64,000 nt of DNA from Kitasatospora sp. MMS16-BH015 (GCF_002943525.1 NZ_CP025394.1:3534001-3598000); one strand, 5' to 3'; shown: positions 54,557 to 63,373, counted from the first letter of the stretch. The notes: generated by a model not told the origin, from the letters alone. Translations and numbers: made by a program.

Positions 54557-55450
54557 TTGATCCATATGAATATTCTGGTCGCCGACCTGGGAACGGCCGG
54601 GTCGGCGCGGGATTCACTGGATGACCTGGAGCCACTTTCAGCATCGATCTTAAAGAAAGGCATCAAGGAGCCCATCCTGGTGGATGCGGACATGACGATC
54701 CTGAGCGGCCACCGGCGCCGGGCGGCATGTGCGGCACTGGGCCTGGAGTCCGTCCCCTGCTTGAGAGCCGAGGATGTCGTCGAGGCATCAGCCGTGCTAC
54801 AGGAGCACACGCTCGCAACGACCGCCGAATGCATCGTCCCGATGACAGTCATGGAACGCCTGCGATTGGCCATCAGGCTGCACGCGTTGCCACGACCGGC
54901 GGACATCCCGCAAAAGGATTTCTCGTACGACGCCTACACGGGCCCCGCAGTGGGAATGCCCTCCCGCTCGTACTGGAGAATTCGGTCGACCTTCTTCAAG
55001 ACCCGCCTGGGCGACTCCGACCCGACCGGGGAGAGCCAGCGCGCGCAGCAGGTGCTCGATCTGATGCTGGACGCCGTCGACTTCGATTTCGCCGGCCGAT
55101 CGTCGGCCAAGATGATCGAGGATCTGCACAACATCTTGCTTCACGGTGGCGACATCCCCATCTCGCTCGACCATATTGCCGTCAAGGTCAAGAAGGCTGC
55201 GCCCTACCTGCCGACGCTCCCACGTGAGCGGCAGGCCGGCTCTTCCGGCGCCACCTCCACAAGGCGGTCGGCGGCCGAGATCAGGCGGGCAGTGGACACG
55301 ATCTCCGGCGCCTGTGTCGGAATCGCCCGCTTCACCGAGATCGGACCACTGTCCAAGACCGAACGCACCTACCTACGGCGCGAGATCCGGGACGCACGAC
55401 ACGTCCTGCTGAAGCTCGATGAGCTGATCAAGGGAGCAGAGATTGCCTGA
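54557..55450 (+). CDS. ParB/Srx-fold N-terminal domain protein
   Basis: A 297-residue protein. Residues 20-70 have the ParB N-terminal core: LEPLSASILKKGIKEPILVD, then [20 protein letters not shown], with the GHRR motif that in ParB binds CTP and in relatives catalyses phosphoryl or nuclease chemistry. No ParB HTH partition domain is evident; the C-terminal half is helical and basic (KVKKAAPYLPTLPRERQ, RRSAAEIRRAVD). TTG 54557 has GGGGG 7 nt upstream; ATG 54566 is the alternative. It overlaps the second gene by 8 nt. Third-base A/T is more frequent than in neighbouring genes. No parA is present. Confidence 0.7.
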   Translation: MIHMNILVADLGTAGSARDSLDDLEPLSASILKKGIKEPILVDADMTILSGHRRRAACAALGLESVPCLRAEDVVEASAVLQEHTLATTAECIVPMTVMERLRLAIRLHALPRPADIPQKDFSYDAYTGPAVGMPSRSYWRIRSTFFKTRLGDSDPTGESQRAQQVLDLMLDAVDFDFAGRSSAKMIEDLHNILLHGGDIPISLDHIAVKVKKAAPYLPTLPRERQAGSSGATSTRRSAAEIRRAVDTISGACVGIARFTEIGPLSKTERTYLRREIRDARHVLLKLDELIKGAEIA

Positions 55451-56312
55451 CGAGTCATACCCGGTGCCAGCGGATTCCGGACGTACAACGGCCTTCGAGC
55501 TGATCCCGCCGAACATGGTCAAGACCGACGGGAGGGTGAACACCAGACCGGTCGACCGCTCCTGGGTCGCCCGGAAGCTCCGGGAGGGATTCGATCCGGA
55601 GCGGATCGGAGTCCCGAGTGTCTCGGCACGCCTGGACGGCACCTACGTCTGGTTGGACGGCCAGAACCGTGGCGCTCTCTGCCGAGCCGCAGGGCATGAC
55701 GAAAAAGCCGTCAACATGAAAGTGTTCCGCGGCTTGAGCCTGGAGCAGGAAGCCGAGTTATTCCTGGGCCTCAACGACAACCGGCGCGTCGCGCCCATCT
55801 ACCGGTTCATGGCCGAGTACACCGCAGGCCGGCCGGAGGCGGTGGAGATCGTCGGCATCGCGACCGACCAGGGGTGGACGATCTCCGACGGTGGGGCCCC
55901 CAATGCCATTCACGCCGTCGCCGCCCTCTCGACCGTCTACCGGTCAAGCGCCGAAACCCCGGGCACGACCCTACGAGATGTCCTCAGGATCGTGTCGGAG
56001 TCCTGGGGGTACTCCCCTGAGGGGGTGAACGCACACTTGCTGCTCGGGCTGGCATCGGTCCTGAACGGCGAGACGGAGGCGGAGATCGACCACGCCACCC
56101 TGATCCGGAAGCTGGCGGCCCACGGCGGTGGACCGTCCAGCATCCTCGGCAAGGGACGCGGGCTGCGCGACGCCATGGGCTGCAAGGTGACCGAAGGCGT
56201 CGATCAAGTCATCAGGGGGATTTACAACTCCGGCAGGCGAGGGCGCTCCTCCCGGCTGGAGACGTGGAACTCCCGCGGTTCGCGCCGGGATCCCGGCCAG
56301 GAGAAGCCCTGA
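55443..56312 (+). CDS. ParB-like / DGQxR protein (DUF6551-like)
   Basis: A 289-residue protein starting with TTG inside the end of the previous gene. Residues 37-80 read VDRSWVARKLREGFDPERIG, then DGTYVWLDGQNRGALCRAAG: the strand-turn-helix with DGQxR seen in ParB-like and DGQHR/DndB-type proteins. LEQEAELFLGLNDNRRVAPI follows, then a helical C-terminus ending in a basic Arg/Ser-rich tail. It is probably a partner of the upstream gene. The pairing of two different ParB-fold proteins without ParA or a parS-rich origin does not fit plasmid partition. Function unknown. Confidence 0.65.
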   Translation: MPDESYPVPADSGRTTAFELIPPNMVKTDGRVNTRPVDRSWVARKLREGFDPERIGVPSVSARLDGTYVWLDGQNRGALCRAAGHDEKAVNMKVFRGLSLEQEAELFLGLNDNRRVAPIYRFMAEYTAGRPEAVEIVGIATDQGWTISDGGAPNAIHAVAALSTVYRSSAETPGTTLRDVLRIVSESWGYSPEGVNAHLLLGLASVLNGETEAEIDHATLIRKLAAHGGGPSSILGKGRGLRDAMGCKVTEGVDQVIRGIYNSGRRGRSSRLETWNSRGSRRDPGQEKP

Positions 56313-56327
56313 GCCTGACCCATGATC

Positions 56328-56370
56328 GCGCCTGAAGGCCCGCTGATGTCATCAGCGGGCCTTCAGGCGT
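56328..56370. terminator. Strong bidirectional terminator
   Basis: A perfect 18-bp stem (56330-56347 with 56351-56368), extended by flanking C-G and G-U pairs, has a 3-nt loop. It lies 16 nt past the second ParB-like gene and 13 nt past the DGPF gene stop, and would block transcription from the DGPF gene toward the sigma factor. Confidence 0.85.
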
Positions 56371-56382
56371 GCGCTGCGAAGC

Positions 56383-56739
56383 TCAGCCTTCGGCGATCTC
56401 GCGGAGCTCGGCGGCCACCGTCCACTCGGCCGGGTGGATGGCGAGGAAGCGGTTGGTCCACTCCAGGGCCTCGGCCTTGTCCTTGCACTGCATGATGGCG
56501 TACCCGCCGACGACCTCCTTGGTCTCGGTGAAGGGGCCGTCGGTGTAGGCGAGCCTGCCCTCGGACCAGGTGATCCGGGTGGCCTGGGCGGTGGGGGTGA
56601 GACCGGCCGTGTCGAGCATGACGCCGGCCTTGGTGATCTCCTCCAGGAGGGCGCCCATCTTCTGCTCGAAGTCGGCGGGGAAGTCCTTCGGGGGCAGCTG
56701 GCTCTCGTCGATCCGGATCATCGAAAGGAAGCGCGGCAT
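56383..56739 (-). CDS. DGPF-domain (YCII-related) protein
   Basis: A 118-residue ferredoxin-like dimeric alpha/beta barrel. ITWSEGRLAYTDGPFTETKE contains the DGPF motif, and VVGGYAIMQCKDKAEALEW is typical. In ECF42 systems, DGPF genes are the direct targets of the sigma factor. Upstream on the minus strand lies TGTCGA-N17-CGAC, which fits the reported ECF42 promoter pattern. ATG 56739. Confidence 0.88.
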   Translation of the reverse strand: MPRFLSMIRIDESQLPPKDFPADFEQKMGALLEEITKAGVMLDTAGLTPTAQATRITWSEGRLAYTDGPFTETKEVVGGYAIMQCKDKAEALEWTNRFLAIHPAEWTVAAELREIAEG

Positions 56740-56788
56740 GGTGACTCCTCGGTCGGGGAGCGGGGCCTGCCCCCGCTCTCACCTGTGT

Positions 56789-56815
56789 GTCGAACGGGGA
56801 CGGGCCGGATCGACA
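56789..56815 (-). promoter_or_regulatory. Candidate ECF42-dependent promoter
   Basis: On the minus strand, TGTCGA (56815-56810) is followed after 17 nt by CGAC (56792-56789), about 50 nt before the DGPF start. As I recall, ECF42 promoters use TGTCGA at -35 and CGTC or CGAC-like at -10. The two elements also form an inverted repeat. Confidence 0.5.
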
Positions 56816-56856
56816 GCTCCGCCGAAGAAATCCGGAAAACTTTCCGCCGACCCGGC

Positions 56857-57228
56857 CTACCGGGCCCTGACCAGGCAGAACGGGTGGCCCGCCGGGTCCA
56901 CGTAGACCCGGAAGTCGGTCTCCGCGTCCTTGCGGACGGCCCCGAGCTCCAGTACCCGCGCCTCCGCCGCGTCCAGGTCGTCCACCTCCAGGTCGAGGTG
57001 GAGCTGCTGCGGGTGCGCCGGGTCGGGCCAGCGCGGCGGGCGGAAGTCCTCGACCCGCTGGAAGCCGAGCACCAGGCCGCCGGGCGCGTGCACCGTGGAC
57101 CATTCGGTGTCCAGCGACCAGCGCGGGTCGGGCCGGTCCACCTCGCCCCCGAGCAGGGCGGCGTAGAAGTGCGCCAGCCCCGCCGGGTAGTGACAGTCGA
57201 GAACCACGCACTGCAGTCTGCCGATCAC
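56857..57228 (-). CDS. VOC-superfamily (glyoxalase/bleomycin-resistance-like) protein
   Basis: A 123-residue protein with two beta-alpha-beta-beta-beta modules: VVLDCHYPAGLAHFYAALLG opens the first, and HPQQLHLDLEVDDLDAAEAR and VYVDPAGHPFCLV the second. Metal-ligand positions His and Glu are only partly kept. Role unknown. GTG 57228 is chosen as the family start; its Shine-Dalgarno lies unusually close. Confidence 0.8.
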   Translation of the reverse strand: MIGRLQCVVLDCHYPAGLAHFYAALLGGEVDRPDPRWSLDTEWSTVHAPGGLVLGFQRVEDFRPPRWPDPAHPQQLHLDLEVDDLDAAEARVLELGAVRKDAETDFRVYVDPAGHPFCLVRAR

Positions 57229-57265
57229 CCTTCCAGGATAGGCAGCGCAGCCCGCCGGAGGGCCC

Positions 57266-58405
57266 TCACACGCCCGGGGCCGCCGGTCGGGCACCGCGGC
57301 GGCGGGTGAGCAGCCGCTGGCAGGGCTTCTCGACGAACTCGTGCAGCGCGAAGGCCCCGACCAGGGAGACCGAGAAGACCGCGACCAGGTTCGGCACGGT
57401 GGCGATCGGCGGGTGGTGCCGGAAGACCTCGTTGCCGGTGACCATCACCAGCTCGTGCACCAGGTAGAAGGCGAAGGAGGCCTCGCCGAGGTAGACCAGG
57501 TGGCGTTGGCGGAAGACCGAGCGGGTGCCGCGCGAGTCGGCCCGCCCGGCGGCGGCGACCAGCAGCGTGTACGGGACGATCGTGGCGGCCGCGTAGTGCA
57601 TCGGCTCGGGCAGGTGGTGCACGCCCCAGAGCAGGGCGACCAGCGCGAGGGCGGAGCTGACCGTGAGGCCGGGGCCGCGCCAGTGGCCCTCCTTGACCAG
57701 CAGGGCCAGCGCCACGCCGATCGTGAACTCGACCAGCCGGGTGGCCGGGAGCATGTAGACGGGGTAGCTGGGCTTGACCGCCGGCATCAGGTCGAGCCAC
57801 CCCAGCACCGGCGGGAGGAGCAGGACGAAGGCGTTGCCGCCCAGCACCACGCCCCAGCGGCCCCGGGGCGAGAGCCGGCGGACCAGCGCGAGGGCGAACG
57901 GGAAGCAGAGGTAGAAGAACGCCTCGCAGCTGAGCGACCAGGAGACCCCGTTGAAGCCGAACCAGTACTCGCGGGAGTTCGGCACCCAGGCCTGGGTGAG
58001 CGTCAGGTTGGCGAGGGCCACCGGCAGCCGCAGCTGCCCGCCCACCCAGAGGTAGAAGGCCAGCGCGAGCAGGAAGGTGGCCAGGTGGCTCGGGTATATC
58101 TTGGCGAACCGCCGCCACCAGAACCGGCCCTTGCGCTCGCCCGGCCGGGCCGACCAGGCGAGCACGAAGCCGGAGAGCAGGTAGAAGAACGAGACGGCCG
58201 AGACCCCGCCGTAGGTGAGCTGCCAGACCGTGTCCCGGCTCTCCCGGGTGCCGAAGAAGGTGTCCTCGTTCGCGAAGTGGTAGACGAAGATCAGCCCGGC
58301 GGCGAACATCCGGAGCCCGGTCAGCGAATCGAGCCGCCGTCCCGGCCGGGCCGGCCCCGCCGTCGGTCCGGCGGCTGGCAGGCGGACGGCCTCAGCGGTG
58401 TGCAC
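57266..58405 (-). CDS. Acyltransferase 3 family membrane protein
   Basis: A 379-residue OafA/YrhL-type protein with about ten helices. RLDSLTGLRMFAAGLIFVYH is the N-terminal signature with its His; SAVSFFYLLSGFVLAW and GVSWSLSCEAFFYLCFPF follow, and EASFAFYLVHELV lies near the end. Such proteins O-acetylate sugars or lipids at the outer face. GTG 58405 follows GGGGGAG. No polysaccharide cluster is adjacent. Confidence 0.88.
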   Translation of the reverse strand: MHTAEAVRLPAAGPTAGPARPGRRLDSLTGLRMFAAGLIFVYHFANEDTFFGTRESRDTVWQLTYGGVSAVSFFYLLSGFVLAWSARPGERKGRFWWRRFAKIYPSHLATFLLALAFYLWVGGQLRLPVALANLTLTQAWVPNSREYWFGFNGVSWSLSCEAFFYLCFPFALALVRRLSPRGRWGVVLGGNAFVLLLPPVLGWLDLMPAVKPSYPVYMLPATRLVEFTIGVALALLVKEGHWRGPGLTVSSALALVALLWGVHHLPEPMHYAAATIVPYTLLVAAAGRADSRGTRSVFRQRHLVYLGEASFAFYLVHELVMVTGNEVFRHHPPIATVPNLVAVFSVSLVGAFALHEFVEKPCQRLLTRRRGARPAAPGV

Positions 58406-58506
58406 GTGTCTCCCCCACGTCGACGGCCCGGCCGACGGGTGGTGGGAGGCCGGCCAGGTCCGTCCGCGATCCTAGGATCTCCTTATACGGACGGCCTGAC
58501 CGGGTG

Positions 58507-59403
58507 TCAGACTCCCAGGCCGCGGATCACCAGGTCGAGCAGCGTGCAGAGGAAGAGCGAGACCCCGACGAAGCCGTTGGTGGTGAAGAAGGCCCGGTTG
58601 AGCCGGGAGAGGTCGCCGGGCTTGACGATCGAGTGCTCGTAGAGGAAGGCCCCGACCACCACGGCGATGCCCACCCAGAAGGCCGCACCGGCCCCGGTGA
58701 GGACGCCGTACCAGACCAGCAGCCCGGTGGTGATCACGTGGCAGACCCGGGCGCCGTACAGCGCCCCGGCGATGCCGAACCGGGCCGGCACCGAGCGGAC
58801 GCCCTCGGCGCGGTCGGCCGCCACGTCCTGGCAGCCGAAGATCAGGTCGAAGCCGCCGATCCAGACGCCGACCGCCAGACCGAGCACCACGGCCTCCCAG
58901 GACCAGCTGCCGGTGACGGCCAGCCAGGCCCCGATCGGGCCCATCGCCTGGGCCACGCCCAGGATCGCGTGCGGGAAGTCGGTGAAGCGCTTGCCGTACG
59001 GGTAGACCACCATCGGCACCACCGCGACCGGCGCCAGCGCCAGGCAGAGCGGGTTGAGCAGCGCGGCGGCCCCGAGGAAGACCAGCAGGGCGATCGCCGA
59101 GCCGACGTACGCGGTGCGCAGCGAGACCGCGCCGGTGACCAGCTCGCGGCCGGCGGTGCGCGGGTTCCGGGCGTCGATCTCGCGGTCGATGATCCGGTTG
59201 GCGGCCATCGCGAAGGTGCGCAGGCCGACCATGCAGACGGTGACGATCAGCAGCTGGGCCCAGTGCACCCGCTTGTCGTCCAGGTACATCGCGGTCAGCG
59301 CGGCGATGTACGCGAAGGGGAGGGCGAAGACCGAGTGCTCGATCATGACGAGTCTGAGGAAGGCCTTGGCCGGGCCCGGGGTGACGGCGGCAGCGGTGCT
59401 CAC
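58507..59403 (-). CDS. mqnP: UbiA-family prenyltransferase of the futalosine pathway
   Basis: A 298-residue membrane enzyme with eight or nine helices. NRIIDREIDARNPRTAGREL is the first Asp-rich motif (binding prenyl diphosphate through Mg2+), and FDLIFGCQDVAADRAEGVRS the second. It should prenylate 1,4-dihydroxy-6-naphthoate-type intermediates. GTG 59403 overlaps the UbiD-type stop by 4 nt (GTGA), placing both in one operon. Confidence 0.9.
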   Translation of the reverse strand: MSTAAAVTPGPAKAFLRLVMIEHSVFALPFAYIAALTAMYLDDKRVHWAQLLIVTVCMVGLRTFAMAANRIIDREIDARNPRTAGRELVTGAVSLRTAYVGSAIALLVFLGAAALLNPLCLALAPVAVVPMVVYPYGKRFTDFPHAILGVAQAMGPIGAWLAVTGSWSWEAVVLGLAVGVWIGGFDLIFGCQDVAADRAEGVRSVPARFGIAGALYGARVCHVITTGLLVWYGVLTGAGAAFWVGIAVVVGAFLYEHSIVKPGDLSRLNRAFFTTNGFVGVSLFLCTLLDLVIRGLGV

Positions 59404-60857
59404 AGTCCGTACTCCTTCCAGCGGCGGTCGACGAGGGTGGCGGTGGCCGGGTCGGAGGAGACCATCTCGGGCCAGCCGCCGTCCCGGGTGTAGCCCTCCT
59501 CGGGGAGCTTGCGGGTGGCGTCGATGCCCGCCTTGCCGCCCCAGAACTGCTGGTAGGAGGCGTGGTCGAGGTGGTCGACCGGGCCCTCGACCACGGTGAG
59601 GTCGCGGCTGTAGTCGGTGTTGCCCAGCGCCCGCCAGGCGACCTCCTGGTAGTCGTGGACGTCGCAGTCCGCGTCCACCACGATGATCAGCTTGGTCAGC
59701 GACATCATGTGGGCGCCCCAGATGGCGTGCATCACCTTCTGGGCGTGCTTGGGGTACTTCTTGTCGATCGAGACGATCACGCAGTTGTGGAAGCCGCCGG
59801 CCTCGGGCAGGTCGTAGTCGACGATGTCCGGGATGATGATCTTCAGCAGCGGCAGGAAGAACCGCTCGGTGAACTTGCCCAGCGGGCCGTCCTCGGTCGG
59901 CGGGCGGCCGACCACGATCGACTGGAGCAGGGGCCGCTTGCGCATGGTGACGCAGTCGATGGTCAGCGCCGGGAAGGGCTCCTGCGGGGTGTAGAAGCCG
60001 GTGTGGTCGCCGAACGGCCCCTCCGGCAGCATCTCGCCCGGCTCCAGCCAGCCCTCCAGCACCACCTCGGCGTCGGCGGGCACCTGGAGCGGCACGGTCT
60101 TGCAGTCCACCATCCGCACCCGCTCGCCCGCGACGAACCCGGCGAACAGGTACTCGTCGATGTCGCCCGGCAGCGGCGCGGTGGCCGCGTAGGTGACGGC
60201 CGGCGGGCAGCCGAAGGCGATCGCGACCGGGAGCTTCTCGCCGCGCTTGGCGGCCACCGCGTAGTGGTTGCGGCTGTCCTTGTGGATCTGCCAGTGCATG
60301 CCGATGGTCCGCCTGTCGTGCCGCTGCAGGCGGTACAGACCGAGGTTGCGGATGCCGGTGTCCGGGTCCTTGGTGTGGGTCAGGCCCAGGTTGAAGAAGG
60401 ACCCGCCGTCCAGCGGCCAGGTGAAGAGGGCCGGCAGGTCGTCCAGGTCGACGTCCTCACCGGTGAGCACGACCTCCTGGACGGGCGCGTCGCCGGACTT
60501 CACGTTCTTCGGCGGCACGTGCGCCATCGAGGAGAGCTTGCCGAAGGCGTCCCGGAAGCCGGTGAAGCCCTGCGGCAGCTCCGGCTTGAGCAGACCGGCG
60601 ATCTTCTCCGCGATGTCGTCCGGCGACTTGAGGCCGAGCGCCTTGGCCAGCCGGCGCTCGGTGCCGAACACGTTCATCGCCAGCGGGACGGAGCAGCCCT
60701 TGACGTTCTCGAAGAGCAGCGCCGGTCCCTTGGCCTTCTGGACGCGGTCGACGATCTCGCCGATCTCCAGATAGGGGTCGACCTCGGCCTTGATCCGCCT
60801 GAGGTCGCCCTCACGCTCGAGGGCCCGGAGGAATGAGCGGAGATCGTCGTATGCCAT
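59400..60857 (-). CDS. mqnL: UbiD-type decarboxylase of menaquinone synthesis
   Basis: A 485-residue prenyl-FMN-dependent decarboxylase. GIRNLGLYRLQRHDRRTIGM and EMLPEGPFGDHTGFYTPQEP (with the E-x-D/H acid-base residues) are core blocks; YDLPEAGGFHNCVIVSIDKK and IIVVDADCDVHDYQEVAWRA are also conserved. It depends on UbiX for its cofactor; ubiX here is 8 kb away. ATG 60857. Confidence 0.9.
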   Translation of the reverse strand: MAYDDLRSFLRALEREGDLRRIKAEVDPYLEIGEIVDRVQKAKGPALLFENVKGCSVPLAMNVFGTERRLAKALGLKSPDDIAEKIAGLLKPELPQGFTGFRDAFGKLSSMAHVPPKNVKSGDAPVQEVVLTGEDVDLDDLPALFTWPLDGGSFFNLGLTHTKDPDTGIRNLGLYRLQRHDRRTIGMHWQIHKDSRNHYAVAAKRGEKLPVAIAFGCPPAVTYAATAPLPGDIDEYLFAGFVAGERVRMVDCKTVPLQVPADAEVVLEGWLEPGEMLPEGPFGDHTGFYTPQEPFPALTIDCVTMRKRPLLQSIVVGRPPTEDGPLGKFTERFFLPLLKIIIPDIVDYDLPEAGGFHNCVIVSIDKKYPKHAQKVMHAIWGAHMMSLTKLIIVVDADCDVHDYQEVAWRALGNTDYSRDLTVVEGPVDHLDHASYQQFWGGKAGIDATRKLPEEGYTRDGGWPEMVSSDPATATLVDRRWKEYGL

Positions 60858-60971
60858 GCGTGTCAGTATCCGATACGCGCGGCCCGGAGCACGCACGCGG
60901 GGCACGCTCGGGGGGCTCGAACGGCTAGCCTGGGGCCCGCCCGCACCGTCCACTCCGGGGAGACCGTCGCC

Positions 60972-61256
60972 GTGCTGAGGATCCTGCCGTCGCTGCTCGT
61001 CATCGCCCTCTGGATCTGGGCCTTCATCGACTGCGTGACCACCCCCGAGCGCGAGGTCCGGCACCTGCCGAAGGTGGTCTGGGTGATCGTGGTGCTGCTC
61101 TTCCCGCTGGTCGGTTCGGTGGCCTGGGTGGTGGCCGGCCGCCGCCGTCGGCCCAGGGCCGCGGCCGGGCCGATGGTGGCCCCGGACGACAACCCCGAGT
61201 TCCTCGCCTCCCTCGACCACAGGCTGCGCGAGCAGGACGACCCCGAGAAGCCCTGA
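60972..61256 (+). CDS. PLDc_N domain membrane protein
   Basis: A 94-residue protein with two helices (LPSLLVIALWIWAFIDCVTT and VVWVIVVLLFPLVGSVAWVV) forming the PLDc_N domain, as in cardiolipin synthase leaders, then a basic RRRRPR stretch and a charged tail. There is no phospholipase domain. GTG 60972. It is divergent from mqnL; the same neighbour is known from other streptomycetes. Confidence 0.85.
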   Translation: MLRILPSLLVIALWIWAFIDCVTTPEREVRHLPKVVWVIVVLLFPLVGSVAWVVAGRRRRPRAAAGPMVAPDDNPEFLASLDHRLREQDDPEKP

Positions 61257-61702
61257 CCCCCGGCGGGCCCCGGCCGCCCCGAGCGGGCCGCCGCCGCCCC
61301 GGCCGCGCCGCCGAGCCGGGCGTTTGGCGCATCCCTACGAGTCCGCGCCTCAAACCCGTCACGTGCCGTTCACCCCGGACGGCCCGTCGCCCCCGGCGCG
61401 CGCCACGGCGGCGCGCCCTCGACACGCCGCCGCGCCACCCGTCTGACCTGCGACTACAGCGAAACCCCCGGCGCGCCTGAAGCGCGGTGTGCTGAGGGCC
61501 GATCACGCCCCGATCGCGGCTCGTGCCCGTACGCCTTCTGTCAGGCCCTTACATGTTCTGGGGCTCGACCTTGTACGAAATCGACGCCGAAATCGGGGTG
61601 TGCTCCCTCGTAGTGTCGTAAGTGAAGAAGTGTTCGCTGCAGCAGCCACCGCCCCAGCAGGTCGGCCGCCGGACAGTTCCCACAGACTTGGAGTGGTTCG
61701 AC
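61257..61702. other. Intergenic region upstream of the carboxylase
   Basis: This 446-nt spacer is GC-rich and repetitive near the PLDc_N stop. Its last 150 nt are less GC-rich (TTGTACGAAATCG at 61571, TAGTGTCG at 61611) and probably hold the carboxylase promoter; I cannot pair a convincing -35 and -10. An in-frame start at 61622 would extend the carboxylase by 27 atypical residues and is rejected. Confidence 0.4.
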
Positions 61703-63304
61703 ATGACGGTTCTGCACGAGGCGCAGGTCGGCGACGAGATCCCCGAGATCCCGGCCGACGCGCACGGGCGGGTCGCCGAGCTGCGGGACCTTCGGGACAA
61801 GGTCCGGCGCGGCCCCAGCGAGAAGGCCACCGAAGCCCAGCACGCCAAGGGCAAGCTCACCGCCCGCGAGCGGATCGAGCTCCTCCTCGACGAAGGCTCC
61901 TTCCACGAGATCGAGCCGCTGCGCCGCCACCGCGCCACCGGCTTCGGCCTGGAGGCCAAGAAGCCCCACACCGACGGCGTCATCGTCGGCTGGGGCACCG
62001 TCCACGGCCGCACCGTCTTCACCTACGCCCACGACTTCCGGATCTTCGGCGGCGCCCTCGGCGAGGCCCACGCCCAGAAGATCCACAAGATCATGGACAT
62101 GGCCATCGCCGCCGGCGCACCCCTGGTGTCGCTGAACGACGGCGCCGGCGCCCGCATCCAGGAGGGCGTCACCGCGCTGGCCGGCTACGGCGGCATCTTC
62201 CAGCGCAACACCCGCGCCTCCGGCGTCATCCCCCAGATCTCCGTCATGCTCGGCCCCTGCGCCGGCGGCGCCGCCTACTCCCCGGCGCTCACCGACTTCA
62301 TCTTCATGGTCCGCGAGACCTCACAGATGTTCATCACCGGCCCCGACGTCGTCCAGGCCGTCACCGGCGAGAAGATCACCCAGAACGGCCTCGGCGGCGC
62401 CGACGTCCACTCCGGCGTCTCCGGCGTCTCCCACTTCGCCTACGACGACGAGCAGTCCTGCATCGAGGAGGTCCGCTACCTCCTCTCCCTGCTCCCGCAG
62501 AACAACCGCGAGATGCCCCCGGCCGTCCCCACCGACGACCCGGTCGAGCGCCGCAACGACTCGCTGCTCGACCTGGTGCCGGCCGACGGCAACCGCCCCT
62601 ACGACATGCGCAAGGTCATCGAGGAGATCGTCGACCACGGCGAGTACCTCGAGGTCCACGAGCGCTGGGCCACCAACGTGCTGTGCGTGCTGGCCCGGAT
62701 CGACGGCCACGTCACCGGCATCATCGCCAACCAGCCCCAGTCGCTGGCCGGCGTGCTGGACATCAACGCCTCCGAGAAGGCCGCGCGCTTCGTGCAGATG
62801 TGCGACGCCTTCAACATCCCGCTGGTCACCATGCTCGACGTGCCCGGCTTCCTGCCCGGCGTCGACCAGGAGCACGACGGCATCATCCGCCACGGCGCCA
62901 AGCTGCTCTACGCGTACTGCAACGCCACCGTGCCGCGGATCCAGCTGATCCTGCGCAAGGCCTACGGCGGCGCGTACATCGTGATGGACTCGCGCTCCAT
63001 CGGCGCGGACCTGTCCTTCGCCTGGCCCACCAACGAGATCGCGGTGATGGGCGCCGAGGGCGCCGCCAACGTGATCTTCCGCCGGGACATCGCCGGCTCC
63101 GAGGACCCGGAGGCCACCCGGGCGCAGAAGATCAAGGAGTACAAGAGCGAGCTGATGCACCCGTACTACGCGGCCGAGCGCGGCCTCGTGGACGACGTGA
63201 TCGACCCGGCCGAGACCCGCGCCGTGCTCGCCTCCTCGCTCGCCATGCTCCGCACCAAGCACGCCGACCTGCCCAGCCGCAAGCACGGCAACCCGCCGAT
63301 GTAG
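61703..63304 (+). CDS. Acyl-CoA carboxylase beta subunit (carboxyltransferase)
   Basis: A 533-residue crotonase-fold subunit, the usual length for PccB/AccB of streptomycetes. KLTARERIELLLDEGSFHEI, LNDGAGARIQEGV, GPCAGGAAYSPAL (N-terminal oxyanion Gly pair) and VPGFLPGVDQEHDGIIRHGA with YGGAYIVMDSR (C-terminal pair) are complete. It transfers CO2 from biotin to acetyl- or propionyl-CoA, making malonyl- or methylmalonyl-CoA. The biotin alpha subunit is not in the window; the epsilon gene follows. Specificity cannot be read safely. Confidence 0.92.
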   Translation: MTVLHEAQVGDEIPEIPADAHGRVAELRDLRDKVRRGPSEKATEAQHAKGKLTARERIELLLDEGSFHEIEPLRRHRATGFGLEAKKPHTDGVIVGWGTVHGRTVFTYAHDFRIFGGALGEAHAQKIHKIMDMAIAAGAPLVSLNDGAGARIQEGVTALAGYGGIFQRNTRASGVIPQISVMLGPCAGGAAYSPALTDFIFMVRETSQMFITGPDVVQAVTGEKITQNGLGGADVHSGVSGVSHFAYDDEQSCIEEVRYLLSLLPQNNREMPPAVPTDDPVERRNDSLLDLVPADGNRPYDMRKVIEEIVDHGEYLEVHERWATNVLCVLARIDGHVTGIIANQPQSLAGVLDINASEKAARFVQMCDAFNIPLVTMLDVPGFLPGVDQEHDGIIRHGAKLLYAYCNATVPRIQLILRKAYGGAYIVMDSRSIGADLSFAWPTNEIAVMGAEGAANVIFRRDIAGSEDPEATRAQKIKEYKSELMHPYYAAERGLVDDVIDPAETRAVLASSLAMLRTKHADLPSRKHGNPPM

Positions 63305-63373
63305 TCAGGTCTCCACCCAGCACCAGGCTCCTGCCAGCCGAATCCATCTCGCACCGGGGGAGAAACCCACACC

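Noticed and set aside
54391..54906. A 171-codon minus-strand frame over the ParB-like promoter
   Set aside because: It is antisense to the first ParB-like gene and lacks a ribosome site and codon bias.
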